Positions 7,067-15,702 of a DNA stretch of 64,000 bases are shown one piece after another. Numbering within the stretch: position 1 is the stretch's first letter; every line of letters starts with the position of its first letter. The stretch lies in contig JADFDI010000002.1 of assembly GCA_018262985.1 (NCBI GenBank), positions 62,001 to 126,000 of the forward strand. Reading direction: 5' to 3'. Under the pieces are notes generated by a model. The model worked only from the letters and a program-made list of their open reading frames with translations. It ran no database searches and was not told the origin of the DNA. This DNA comes from Spirochaetota bacterium. GTDB taxonomy: Bacteria; Spirochaetota; Spirochaetia; Treponematales; UBA12059. Made by a program: the position numbers and the translations under genes.

Positions 7067-8455
7067 CTAGAACTCGGCCTGCTTGACCGCCCGCGGGAAG
7101 GGGATTACGTCGCGGATGTTCTCCATGCCCGTCACCCAGCGCACGAGGCGCTCGAAACCGAGCCCGAATCCGGAGTGCGGCGCCGTGCCGTAGCGGCGGA
7201 GGTCGAGGTACCAGCCGTAGGCGGCCGGGTCGAGGCCTTTCGCCTTCATGGCCGCGACGAGCGCGTCGTAGCGGTACTCCCGCTCGGAGCCGCCGATGAT
7301 CTCGCCGATGCGCGGCACGAGCACGTCCATGGCGCGCACCGTGCGCCCGTCGTCGTTGGCCCGCATGTAGAAGGCCTTGAGCTCCTTCGGGTAGTCCGTG
7401 ACGATGAGCGGCCCCTTCACGACCTGCTCGGTCAGGAAGCGCTCGTGCTCGGTCTGGAGGTCGCAGCCCCAGTAGGGCTTGAACTCGAAGGAATCCTTGC
7501 GCTTCTCGAGCTCGGCCACGGCGTCCGTGTAGCTCATGTGCGCGAATTTGGACGAGCGCACCGCCTCGAGGCTCTCGCGCAAGCCCGGCTGGATCCGCTT
7601 GTCGAAGAATTCGAGGTCTTCGGCGCAGTCGTCGAGCGCGCTCGAGAGCAGGTGCTTGAGGAAGTCCTCGGCCAGCGCCATGTCCTCGGGCAGCTCGGCG
7701 AAGGCGATCTCGGGCTCGATCATCCAGAATTCCGCCAGGTGGCGGGTGGTGTTCGAGTTCTCGGCGCGGAAGGTCGGGCCGAAGGTGTAGACGGAGCCGA
7801 GGGCCATGCAGTAGGCCTCGACGTTGAGCTGGCCCGAGACCGACAGGTACGAGCGTTTCCCGAAGAAGTCCTTCGAGTAATCGACGCTCTTCCCGCCCTT
7901 CGCGATCGCGTCGAGGTCGAGCGTGGTCACCTGGAACATCTCGCCCGCGCCCTCGGCGTCGCTCGCGGTGATGATGGGGGTGTGGATGTACTGGAAGCCG
8001 CGCTCCTGGAAGAAGGAGTGGGCGGCGAAGGCCATGCGGTTGCGGACCCGGGCCACGGCGCCGAAGGTGTTCGTGCGCGGGCGCAGGTGAGCGATCTCGC
8101 GGAGGAATTCGAACGAGTGCTGCTTCTTCTGGAGCGGGTAGGTTTCGGCCGGCGCCTCGCCGATCAGCTCGAGGGAGCTGGCCTGGAGCTCGACGCTCTG
8201 TCCGGCGGCGGGGGAAGGCACGAGGACGCCCGTCGCGGCCACGGCGGCGCCGGTGCCCGCGCGCTCGAGCGCGTTCCGGGAATTCGCGTCGAGGGCGAGC
8301 GCGTCGTAGACGCACTGCACGTTGCGGAAGCAGGAGCCGTCGTTCAGCTCCAGGAAGGCCGTTCCCTTGGTCTCCCGCTTCGTGCGTACCCAACCCTTGA
8401 CGACGACCGAAGCGCCGTCGGGGTCCCGCGAAAGGATTTCCCGGATGCTCGCCAT
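7067..8455 (-). CDS. asnS: Asparaginyl-tRNA synthetase
   Basis: A 462-residue class IIb synthetase that charges tRNA-Asn, close in size to E. coli AsnS (466). The N-terminal OB-fold anticodon-binding domain (VVVKGWVRTKRET) is followed by class II motifs 1 (FFQERGFQYIHTPII), 2 (FGPTFRAENSNTTRHLAEF) and 3 (HSGFGLGFERLVRWV). The TRHLAEFWMIEPE segment is characteristic of AsnRS. The ORF extends upstream, but ATG 8455 has GAGGAG 7 bases before it and gives the family N-terminus (MASIREIL). It is the first gene of an asnS-dacF pair, divergent from the TM2 gene. Confidence 0.95.
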   Translation of the reverse strand: MASIREILSRDPDGASVVVKGWVRTKRETKGTAFLELNDGSCFRNVQCVYDALALDANSRNALERAGTGAAVAATGVLVPSPAAGQSVELQASSLELIGEAPAETYPLQKKQHSFEFLREIAHLRPRTNTFGAVARVRNRMAFAAHSFFQERGFQYIHTPIITASDAEGAGEMFQVTTLDLDAIAKGGKSVDYSKDFFGKRSYLSVSGQLNVEAYCMALGSVYTFGPTFRAENSNTTRHLAEFWMIEPEIAFAELPEDMALAEDFLKHLLSSALDDCAEDLEFFDKRIQPGLRESLEAVRSSKFAHMSYTDAVAELEKRKDSFEFKPYWGCDLQTEHERFLTEQVVKGPLIVTDYPKELKAFYMRANDDGRTVRAMDVLVPRIGEIIGGSEREYRYDALVAAMKAKGLDPAAYGWYLDLRRYGTAPHSGFGLGFERLVRWVTGMENIRDVIPFPRAVKQAEF

Positions 8456-8542
8456 TGTGAGGCTCCTCGCGTGTGTCGACCGGTCCCGGAACGGCCCGGC
8501 CCCCCGATTCCGCTCCTGAAGGATGGCATCGAGGTACCACAA

Positions 8543-8572
8543 TTGGTAGCATGCGTCGCCCCCGGAGGTCAA
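8543..8572 (-). promoter_or_regulatory. Possible asnS promoter with small dyad
   Basis: On the minus strand TTGACC (8567-8572), an 18-base spacer and TACCAA (8543-8548) lie about 90 bases before the asnS start. TACCA-CAAT-TGGTA (8535-8548) is a small perfect dyad over the -10. The 245-base gap between asnS and the TM2 gene otherwise shows no gene, and I saw no T-box antiterminator. Confidence 0.35.
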
Positions 8573-8700
8573 ACCGTGGACGGGAAAGCCCTGGCGGCGG
8601 ACTGGCGGGCGGACGGACTAAAATTATGCGCGCCCCGAGCTTTTCCTACCGCCGACCCGGATGGTATCATGACAGCATCACGATTCCGGAGCGAAACGAA

Positions 8701-9198
8701 GTGCGCTACAACCTCGCCATCGCCTATCTCCTGTGGTTGTTCGGCGGCGTCGGAGTCCTCGGCCTCCAACGCTACTATCTCGGGAAGATCGGGACCGGCG
8801 TCCTCTGGACCGTTACGGGAGGCCTCGGCGGCTTCGGCGCCTTCTACGACTTCTTCACGCTGCCCCGGCAAGTGCGCGAGGCGAACATCCGCGACGCCGC
8901 GCGGCTCATCGCCGAGTCGCGGATGGCCGAAAGCTACGCTCGCCCTGCCGTCCCCCGGTCCGCGCCGCGCGAACCCCTCGAACGCGCCGCGCTCAAGGTG
9001 GCGCGCGCCTCGGGCGGACACGTGACGCCGGGCGAGCTCTCCCTCGAGTCGGACTGTACGCTGGACGAGGCGCGAAAGGTGCTGGACGAGCTCGCGCGCA
9101 AGGGGTACGCCGAGGTGAAGGTGCGTTCGAGCGGCGTCGTGGTCTACGGCTTCCCCGAGTTCTACCGCGAAGGCCGGAACGACTTCGAGATCGGATGA
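8701..9198 (+). CDS. TM2-domain membrane protein
   Basis: A 165-residue protein with an N-terminal TM2 domain: two hydrophobic helices joined by the family turn GLQRYYLGKIGTGVLW, ending FYDFFTLPRQV. The rest (about 90-165) is cytoplasmic and looks like a small winged helix (VTPGELSLESDCTLDEARKVLDELARKGYAEVKV). TM2 proteins have no settled biochemical function. The ORF track starts far upstream, but GTG 8701 has GGAG 9 bases before it and begins with the typical TM2 N-terminus (RYNLAIAYLLWLFGG), so that start is preferred. A TM2-winged-helix pairing could link a membrane signal to DNA or protein binding; that is inference. Confidence 0.75.
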   Translation: MRYNLAIAYLLWLFGGVGVLGLQRYYLGKIGTGVLWTVTGGLGGFGAFYDFFTLPRQVREANIRDAARLIAESRMAESYARPAVPRSAPREPLERAALKVARASGGHVTPGELSLESDCTLDEARKVLDELARKGYAEVKVRSSGVVVYGFPEFYREGRNDFEIG

Positions 9199-9274
9199 GC
9201 GCCGGTAAGCGCCGGCGGCGCGGACGTTCGGCGCGGTATCCGTCCACCGCCCGCCCGGGCGGATCGGAGGCAGC

Positions 9275-9508
9275 ATGGAAGACAGGGAGATAAAATTCGA
9301 GATCGTCGAGCGCCTCGGCGCGCTCGGGGAAGGATCCCGCGGCTGGACGACGGAGCTCAACCTCGTGTCGTGGAACGAGCGGCCGCCCAAGTTCGACGTG
9401 CGTCCCTGGGATCCGACCCACCAGCGGATGGGGAAGGGCGTGACCCTCTCCGAGGACGAGGCCCGGAAGCTCTCCGAGCTGCTCGCCGCGCGCTTCGCCG
9501 CGCCGTGA
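9275..9508 (+). CDS. ydbC: YdbC/PC4-like single-stranded DNA-binding protein
   Basis: A 77-residue protein matching the bacterial PC4-like YdbC family: KFEIVERLGALGE, GWTTELNLVSWNERPPKFDVRPWDP and MGKGVTLSEDEA are the conserved blocks. Family members are homologues of the eukaryotic coactivator PC4 and bind single-stranded DNA as dimers; the physiological role in bacteria is not established. ATG 9275 has GGAGG 5 bases upstream. The stop overlaps the next start (GTGA), so it is translationally coupled to the Nudix gene. Confidence 0.88.
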   Translation: MEDREIKFEIVERLGALGEGSRGWTTELNLVSWNERPPKFDVRPWDPTHQRMGKGVTLSEDEARKLSELLAARFAAP

Positions 9509-9939
9509 ACGAAACGGGCGAAGGACCGATCCGGGCCGACGGCGAGATCTTCGTCGTCGGCGCCGTCGTCGAACGGGACGGGAGCCTCTTCCTGGCCCGT
9601 CGCGCTCCCGGCGAGCGGCACGCGGGCGCCTGGGAGCTTCCCGGGGGCAAGATCGAACGCGGCGAGACGCCGGAGCGCGCCCTGGAGCGAGAGCTCCGCG
9701 AAGAGCTGTCCGTGGAGGCGACCATCTCCGATCCTTTGGTCGAGAGCGAGGTCGTGCTCGAGGGACGGCGTTTCCGCTTCCTCGCGCTGGAGGCCGCCTT
9801 CGACCGCGAACCGGTCGCGGGATCGGCGCACTCCGGGTTCGGATGGTTCGCGCCGGATTCCCTGCCCGCCGGGAAGGACCTGGCTCCCCTCGACGCGCCG
9901 GCCCTCGAGGCCTGGCGCAGGAGGGTGGCGAAATCGTGA
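9505..9939 (+). CDS. Nudix hydrolase, MutT-like
   Basis: A 144-residue hydrolase for nucleoside diphosphate-X substrates. The Nudix box GX5EX7REUXEE is intact (GKIERGETPERALERELREEL, about 47-69), preceded by the strand VVGAVVERDGSLFLARRA typical of the MutT branch (8-oxo-dGTP or CTP pyrophosphohydrolase). The track starts it earlier, but GTG 9505 overlaps the ydbC stop by four bases (GTGA) and gives the normal family length. Exact substrate cannot be read from sequence; pool sanitising is likely. Confidence 0.88.
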   Translation: MNETGEGPIRADGEIFVVGAVVERDGSLFLARRAPGERHAGAWELPGGKIERGETPERALERELREELSVEATISDPLVESEVVLEGRRFRFLALEAAFDREPVAGSAHSGFGWFAPDSLPAGKDLAPLDAPALEAWRRRVAKS

Positions 9940-10373
9940 AATCGAGACCAAGCGGCGCCGCCGAACGGCGCCGGGGAGCTGTCTTCAGCATGCGCCGTAT
10001 CTTCGCCGCGCTCGTCATCGTCGTGCCCGTCCTGGCCATCGGCTTCGCTTCCTGCGATCGGCGTGAGCCGGTATCCTTGCCCGCGCTCGAACCGACGCCC
10101 GTGCTGGGCGCCGGGCCCGGCTGGCTCGTCGTCGAGCAAGCCTACGTTCGGGTGAAGTCCTCCCCCGGCTTCGATTCGGGCGACGTTGCCTTCCTGCGCG
10201 CCGGCGACGTCGTCGAGGCGGTCGGGCGGGAGCGGGGCGACGCGGAGCGTTCCGGCGTGGGCGTCTGGTACCTCGTACGGCACCTCGGCGTCGAGGGCTG
10301 GGTGCACGAAAGCTTCGCCTCGCTGTATCCCCACAAGGAACAGGCCGAACGGGCCGCGGGGGAATTCCGATGA
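9936..10373 (+). CDS. SH3-domain lipoprotein
   Basis: A 145-residue exported protein: signal helix (IFAALVIVVPVLAIGF) ending in lipobox FASC, then a bacterial SH3-type domain (WLVVEQAYVRVKSSPGF ... VWYLVRHLGVEGWVHESF). Such domains often bind peptidoglycan or other envelope ligands. GTG 9936 overlaps the Nudix stop and has AGGAGGG 10 bases upstream; ATG 9990 would give a more typical 22-residue lipoprotein signal and remains possible. Its stop overlaps the DUF445 start (ATGA). Function unknown beyond envelope location. Confidence 0.7.
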   Translation: MKSRPSGAAERRRGAVFSMRRIFAALVIVVPVLAIGFASCDRREPVSLPALEPTPVLGAGPGWLVVEQAYVRVKSSPGFDSGDVAFLRAGDVVEAVGRERGDAERSGVGVWYLVRHLGVEGWVHESFASLYPHKEQAERAAGEFR

Positions 10374-11941
10374 AGGACCTGCTGCCCTGGATTCTCCCGC
10401 CGGCCATCGGCGCCGTGATCGGCTGGTTCACCAACGCGCTGGCCATCAAGATGCTGTTCAGGCCCTACCGCGAATATCGCCTGTTCGGCCTGCGGATTCC
10501 CTTCACGCCGGGCATTTTGCCGCGCGAAAAATCGAGGCTCGCGGCCTCCATCGGCGACTCCGTGGCCAGAGACCTCATCACGCCCGAGGTGCTCCGCGAG
10601 CGCCTGGAATCGCCGGATCTCAGGGCCAAGGTCGCGGCGGCCTCCCGCTCGATCGTCGACTCGGCGCTCGACGCGAAGGCGGCCGCCCTCCTCGACGGCG
10701 AGGGGATGCTCCTCGCTTCGCCCGGCGGCGCTTTGGCGCGCGGCGCCCTCGGCTCCGTCTGGCGGGGCTTCCTTTCGAGCGGCGCCCTCGCCTCGGGCGT
10801 CGAGGCGGCGGCCTTCGATCTGCTCGAGGCGATGGCCGACCGCAAGCTCGGCGAAATAGCGCCGCCCGGACGACTGGCCGAGCTCGCGGCGCGTTTCGCC
10901 GGAAGTCCCGTAGCGGAACGCGCTCGGGAGCTCGCGGCGACGCTCGCCGGCGGAGCGGTCGAGCGGGCGCTCGAAGGCGGGCTCAAGCCTGACGACGTCG
11001 TTCCGCTGGGGAAGGCCCTCGCCGCCTTCGACGCGGCCGCGGGCGCCCTCCTGCCCGCGCTCGAGGCGGCGCTCTCGCGCTACCTGGACGAACCTTCCGT
11101 GCGGGTCATCCTCGAACGCTACGGCGCCGCGATGGTGCGCAAGGAGATCGACCGCCTCGGCACCCTGCAGCGGCTGCTCGTCAACGCCGGCGGCTACGAA
11201 CGATCGATCATCGAGACCATGCCGAAGGCCATCGACGACCTGGTCGACGCCATCCGCAAGTTCGCTTTCGGGCCGGAAGGCGGGAACAAGCTCGCGGCCT
11301 GGCTCCGCGCGCGGCTCGAGGGCTTGTGGCTCGAACCGCTAACCAACCACGCGCTGCTCGGAAACGGGGCGGCCTCGACTTTCGCGGCCTCGCTGGCCGG
11401 CACGGTGGCCGACCGCCTGCTCGCGGCGGCCCGAGACGAGCAGCTCGAAGCGCGGCTCTCGGCGCTCCTCTCGAAGCCGGAAATCGCGACGGTCGGCGCC
11501 TTGCTCGAGACCCTCGGACCGGACACCGCCCGAGTCGCCGCGAGGCTCGCCTCTCGCGCGGCGGTCTCCGCGCTGTCCGGACTGGCCGGCGGAGGAAGCT
11601 CGCGCGCGATCGGCGCCTTCGCGCAAGGAGCCGCGGCCCGCCTCGGCGACGCCACCCTGGGAGAGCTCGGCGCGTTCGATCCCCGATGGCGGGACGAGGC
11701 CTCGGACGTGCTCGCGGGTCTGGTCATCGCGCTGGCCGTCAAGGAGACGCCGAGGGCCCTCGAGGGCATCGACGTGAGTCGCCTCGTGCGCGAACGGATC
11801 GAGGCGCTCGACATGAGGGAGCTCGAGGCGATGGTGCTCCGCGTGGTGGATCGCGAGCTCTTCTGGATCACGGCGCTCGGCGGCATACTCGGCTTCCTGA
11901 TCGGCGCGCTCCAGAGCCTGCTTTCGTTGATCAGGATCTGA
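10370..11941 (+). CDS. DUF445 family membrane protein
   Basis: A 523-residue protein of the DUF445 family (B. subtilis YheB-type). The diagnostic N-terminus is clear: ILPPAIGAVIGWFTNALAIKMLFRPY followed by PFTPGILPREKSRLA. A second hydrophobic hairpin at the end (FWITALGGILGFLIGALQSL) suggests both ends are in the membrane with a long helical Ala-rich domain between. The function of the family is not known. It is translationally coupled to the SH3 lipoprotein gene (ATGA) and closes the ydbC-Nudix-SH3-DUF445 run. Confidence 0.85.
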   Translation: MKDLLPWILPPAIGAVIGWFTNALAIKMLFRPYREYRLFGLRIPFTPGILPREKSRLAASIGDSVARDLITPEVLRERLESPDLRAKVAAASRSIVDSALDAKAAALLDGEGMLLASPGGALARGALGSVWRGFLSSGALASGVEAAAFDLLEAMADRKLGEIAPPGRLAELAARFAGSPVAERARELAATLAGGAVERALEGGLKPDDVVPLGKALAAFDAAAGALLPALEAALSRYLDEPSVRVILERYGAAMVRKEIDRLGTLQRLLVNAGGYERSIIETMPKAIDDLVDAIRKFAFGPEGGNKLAAWLRARLEGLWLEPLTNHALLGNGAASTFAASLAGTVADRLLAAARDEQLEARLSALLSKPEIATVGALLETLGPDTARVAARLASRAAVSALSGLAGGGSSRAIGAFAQGAAARLGDATLGELGAFDPRWRDEASDVLAGLVIALAVKETPRALEGIDVSRLVRERIEALDMRELEAMVLRVVDRELFWITALGGILGFLIGALQSLLSLIRI

Positions 11942-11974
11942 TCGCGAGCGGTTCCCCGAGCGGGGGCCCAGCCC

Positions 11975-13306
11975 TCAGGTCCCGTCGAAAAGCTTCGCGG
12001 CCTCCGCGGCCAGGTAGAAGGAGCCGAGCACGAGTAGGGGCTTCCCGCTCGCGATCGAGCGGCGGCGTCCTTCCCGGAGCGCTTCGGCGGTGTCGCTCAC
12101 GAGTTCGGTCCTGAAGCCCGCGGCCTTGAAGCTCGCCTCCACGGAACCCGGGTCGCTCTGCTTGAAGGTGCCGGGCCTCGTCACGATCGCTTCGCCGAAC
12201 CCGCGCCCGAGCGCGAGCGCCATCTCGGCGTGCCGCTTGTCGTGCGCGCACGCGAACACGAGCACCCCGCCTTCCGGGAATATTGAACGGAAACTCTCAA
12301 GGGCGAAGCCGACGCTCTCCGGCGTGTGCGCGCCGTCGAGCACGATCGCGGGCTCGGTCGGCAGTATCTCGAAGCGCGCCCGGATGCGCGCGGAGGCCAG
12401 CCCTTCGACGACGGCTTCGGGCGCGCAGGCGAACGGCGAGGCGCGCGCGACCAGGGCGGCCAGCGCCGCGTTCCTCGCCTGGATCGCCCCGATGATCGGC
12501 GTGCGCACGCGCACCGGCTCGGGGAAAATGGAACGGTCGCGGAAGGAGAGCAACGCCTCGGTGCCGCGGCGGTCGACGCGGACTTCGGAGATCGAGCACT
12601 CCCCGTCGAGGACGCGCATGGGCGCGTTCCGCTCGGCGGCGACGCGGCGGATGACTTCGAGGGCCTCGGGCCGCGCGGCGCTCGTGAAGGCCGGGACGCC
12701 AGGCTTGATGATGCCCGCCTTCTCGAAGGCTATCTCCGCGATGGTGTCGCCGAGGAATTCGGTGTGCTCGAGTTCGATGGCGGTGATGGCGACGGCTTGC
12801 GGCGAGACCACGTTGGTGGTGTCGAGCCTGCCGCCCATGCCGACCTCGTAGACGGCGGCGTCCATGCCCGCTTCGACGAAGGACAGGAAGCCGAGCACGG
12901 TGGCCAGTTCGAAGAAGGTGGGTTCCATGCCGCCAGGCCACTCGTCGGCCCGCTTTCCGTCCACGAGGGGGCCCAGGCGGTCCCAGGCCGAAAGGAGGAA
13001 GCCGTCGCCGAGCGCGTCTCCCGCCCGGCTGATGCGCTCCGAAAAATCGATCAGGTGCGGACTCGTGTAGAGTCCGGTCTTCCGTCCCGAGGCTTCGAGG
13101 ATGCGCGCGAGCATCGTCGAGACCGAGCCCTTGCCTTTCGAACCCGCGACGTGGAGGCAGGGTGACGCGGCTTCGGGATTCCCGAGCGCGGAAAGCAGCG
13201 ACCTGACGCGGTCGAACTTGAAATCGACGCTCTGGCCCTTCTCGAAATTGACGAATTCGAGCAGGCGGGTGTAGACGGCGTCGACGGTCTCGAGGCGGTG
13301 CGGCAT
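11975..13306 (-). CDS. folC: Folylpolyglutamate synthase / dihydrofolate synthase
   Basis: A 443-residue Mur-ligase-fold ATPase that adds glutamate to dihydropteroate and folates. Visible are the P-loop variant HVAGSKGKGSVSTML, TGLYTSPHLIDFSERI, the EVGMGGRLDTTNVV segment, EHTEFLGDTIAEIAFEKAGI and, in the C-terminal domain, VLDGAHTPESV. ATG 13306 (MPHRLETVDAVYTRLLEF) is chosen because it gives the usual FolC N-terminus; the track start at 13342 is a TTG. It lies 51 bases after the RarA fusion gene on the same strand, with no clear terminator between, so cotranscription is likely. Confidence 0.93.
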   Translation of the reverse strand: MPHRLETVDAVYTRLLEFVNFEKGQSVDFKFDRVRSLLSALGNPEAASPCLHVAGSKGKGSVSTMLARILEASGRKTGLYTSPHLIDFSERISRAGDALGDGFLLSAWDRLGPLVDGKRADEWPGGMEPTFFELATVLGFLSFVEAGMDAAVYEVGMGGRLDTTNVVSPQAVAITAIELEHTEFLGDTIAEIAFEKAGIIKPGVPAFTSAARPEALEVIRRVAAERNAPMRVLDGECSISEVRVDRRGTEALLSFRDRSIFPEPVRVRTPIIGAIQARNAALAALVARASPFACAPEAVVEGLASARIRARFEILPTEPAIVLDGAHTPESVGFALESFRSIFPEGGVLVFACAHDKRHAEMALALGRGFGEAIVTRPGTFKQSDPGSVEASFKAAGFRTELVSDTAEALREGRRRSIASGKPLLVLGSFYLAAEAAKLFDGT

Positions 13307-13357
13307 GGGTGCGAGTATCCGGAGCGTCCCGAACCCTGTCAATACGAGAGGGAAGGA

Positions 13358-15607
13358 CTATGAGCGCGGCTCCGCGGACGGGAGCGAGAGGAAGGCCAGC
13401 GCGCCCGGCCAGGGTACGGGACCGCGAGCGGCGAGCTTCCTCAAGGCGGCGGCGATCATCTCTAGCTCCGCGGCGTCGAACGCGGCGGCCAAGGCCGAGC
13501 CGTAGGGGCCCTCGGCCGAGAGCCAGGCGTCGAGGCGCGCTGGAGAGATGGCGCGTTCGGCTTCGACGCGGGACGTTTCGACCGTCGCGCCGGGCCTGGA
13601 CGACGCGAGCTCGCGGATCGCGGCCGTTGCCGCGTCGAGGTCTCCGCCGGAAAAGCCATAAAACCCGTCCTCGAAACGGGCGAAGCGCGCGGCGAGCTCT
13701 TCGCCGAGCTCGATTCCGACGCCCGGGATGAGCGAAAGCCGGCCCACGGAACCGGCCAAGGTTTCGGCGAAAACCATCCGGGCTTCCGGAAGGGTTTCGC
13801 GCCAGCGGTCCAGAAGCCCGCCGGCGTCCTTCGCGTCCCTCCGGTAAAGGACGTCCCTGAACAGCGCGACGTCGAACGACCCGAAGCCGAAGGCCGAAGC
13901 CATGGCGTCGCGATCGGGAGCGGCGGGGTCGCCGACCAGAGCGCTCGGGCGCATGAGCTCCTCGAGGCCCGCGGCGAAGGCCTCGAGTATCTCCACGGCA
14001 CGCGCGTCCGGTACCAGTGCGGCGCAGGCGCCCTCCGGCGCCTTCCGGATGGCTTCCCGTAGGGCGAGGCCGTCGCGTTCCCCGACCACCAGCACGCGTT
14101 CGTGGCGCTGAATTCCGGCGCGCGCGTGGAGACCGTCCCTGGCGGCCCGCGCCAGCGCGGTCGAGCCTCCGGCGGCCCGGGCGAGCCACTCGAGCGAGCG
14201 GTCGGCTTCCTTCGAGTAGGTCAGCCGGTCCACGCGCGATTGGGCCTCGTCGAGCGCTGCGACGAGCTGCTCCTCCCTGCGCCCGAGCACCGCGTCGCGC
14301 ACGGCGAGCTCGTGGCCGAGGGCGCCGGGCTTGTAGAAGACCCGGCCGCGAAGGAGCTCCGGGAGGTATTGCTGCGCCGTCCAGTGGTCGCGGTACGCGT
14401 GCGGGTACTTGTAGCCGTCCCCGTGGCCGAAGCCCGGACCGTCCCGGCTACCGTCCTTCAGATGGTTGGGCACCTCGGCGCGGCTCTTCTCCACCTCGGC
14501 GAGCGCGTCGAAGTAGGCGAGCGCGCTGTTGGACTTCGGGGCGGTGGCCAGGTAGAGCGCCGCCTCGGCCATGTGGAACTGGCCCTCGGGCATGCCGATG
14601 CGCTCGAAGGCGCGCGCGCAGGCGTCCACGAGCTCCACCGCCCGCGGATCGGCCAGGCCGACGTCCTCGGCGGCCGAGATCAGCATGCGGCGGAAGATGA
14701 AGGCCGGATCCTCCCCCGCGTAGACCATGCGCGCCAGCCAGTAGAGCGCCGCGTCGGGATCCGAGCCACGGAGGCTCTTGATGAAGGCGCTGATCGAGTC
14801 GTAGTGGTAGTCGCCGTCCTTGTCGTAGAGCACGGCCCGGCGCTGGATGCTCTCCTCGGCCGCCTCCATGGAGACGGAAACCGTCGCGCCCTCGGGCGGG
14901 GGCCAGGGCTCGTGGCTCGTCTCCACGGCGAGCTCGAGCGCGTTGAGCAGGCTCCGGGCGTCGCCGTCGGCCACGTCGACCAGGTGCTCCAGGGCTCCTT
15001 CTACGAACTCGACCTTCCAGCGGCCGTAGCCGCGCTCGCGGTCGGCCAGGGCCCTGCGCGCCACCTCGAGGAGGGCGTCGGCGTCGAGGGCTTTTAGCAG
15101 GAACACGCGCGAGCGGGACACGAGCGCCCGGTTCACCTCGAAGAACGGATTTTCCGTGGTCGCGCCGACGAGCACTATGGTGCCGTTCTCGACCCAGGGC
15201 AGCAGGGCGTCCTGCTGGGCCTTGTTCCAGCGGTGCACCTCGTCGACGAAGAGTATGGTCCTGCGGTCGTAGAGCTCGCGGGCGCGCTTCGCCTCGTCGA
15301 TGGCGTCTCGGATGGCCTGGACACCCGCCAGCACGGCGTTGATGGCGACGAAGCGCGCGCTCGTACCGTTCGCGATGACGCGCGCGAGCGTGGTCTTGCC
15401 GGTGCCCGGCGGGCCTGAAAGGATGAGCGAGGAAAGGCGGTCCTTCTGGATGGCGCGGCGGAGCAGGCGGCCGGGGCCGACGATGTGCTCCTGTCCGACG
15501 AAGTCGTCGAGGACGCGCGGCCGCATGCGCGCGGCCAGCGGCTCGGACGCGGACCGGCCCTCGTCCGCGGGCGCGAGTCCGAAAAGATCGTTGCCGTCCG
15601 CTCCCAC
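13358..15607 (-). CDS. rarA: RarA/MgsA AAA+ ATPase fused to a C-terminal Rossmann-like domain
   Basis: A 749-residue protein. Residues about 1-430 are a complete replication-associated recombination ATPase: [18 protein letters not shown], Walker [13 protein letters not shown] (65-74), Walker [21 protein letters not shown], sensor 1 [13 protein letters not shown], and the RarA C-terminal signature [17 protein letters not shown]. RarA acts at stalled forks with clamp-loader-like helicase/wedge activity. About 300 extra residues follow, including [17 protein letters not shown] near 505 that looks like motif I of an SAM-methyltransferase/Rossmann fold, though later catalytic motifs are not obvious. 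RarA fused to an unknown domain is known from cyanobacteria and some other phyla. Start is GTG 15607 with GGAGG 5 bases upstream. Confidence 0.9.
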   Translation of the reverse strand: MGADGNDLFGLAPADEGRSASEPLAARMRPRVLDDFVGQEHIVGPGRLLRRAIQKDRLSSLILSGPPGTGKTTLARVIANGTSARFVAINAVLAGVQAIRDAIDEAKRARELYDRRTILFVDEVHRWNKAQQDALLPWVENGTIVLVGATTENPFFEVNRALVSRSRVFLLKALDADALLEVARRALADRERGYGRWKVEFVEGALEHLVDVADGDARSLLNALELAVETSHEPWPPPEGATVSVSMEAAEESIQRRAVLYDKDGDYHYDSISAFIKSLRGSDPDAALYWLARMVYAGEDPAFIFRRMLISAAEDVGLADPRAVELVDACARAFERIGMPEGQFHMAEAALYLATAPKSNSALAYFDALAEVEKSRAEVPNHLKDGSRDGPGFGHGDGYKYPHAYRDHWTAQQYLPELLRGRVFYKPGALGHELAVRDAVLGRREEQLVAALDEAQSRVDRLTYSKEADRSLEWLARAAGGSTALARAARDGLHARAGIQRHERVLVVGERDGLALREAIRKAPEGACAALVPDARAVEILEAFAAGLEELMRPSALVGDPAAPDRDAMASAFGFGSFDVALFRDVLYRRDAKDAGGLLDRWRETLPEARMVFAETLAGSVGRLSLIPGVGIELGEELAARFARFEDGFYGFSGGDLDAATAAIRELASSRPGATVETSRVEAERAISPARLDAWLSAEGPYGSALAAAFDAAELEMIAAALRKLAARGPVPWPGALAFLSLPSAEPRS

Positions 15608-15640
15608 CGCTTCCTCCGTCCGGTAGTCCCGTCATGAATG

Positions 15641-15682
15641 GAAACGCCGGAACCGGAGACCTCGCGGAGTCCGGTTCCGGCG
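15641..15682 (-). terminator. Terminator between the lipoprotein gene and rarA
   Basis: On the minus strand a perfect 13-bp stem (CGCCGGAACCGGA at 15645-15657 against 15670-15682) with a 12-base loop is followed by TTTC. It sits 20 bases after the lipoprotein stop and 37 bases before the rarA start, so it should separate the two units. Confidence 0.65.
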
Positions 15683-15702
15683 CGTCGAGGCGTGGAAGCG
15701 GT

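Noticed and set aside
8456-8700. T-box or other riboswitch in front of asnS
   Set aside because: No AGGGTGGNACCGCG-like antiterminator or specifier stem was seen; only a small dyad on the promoter.
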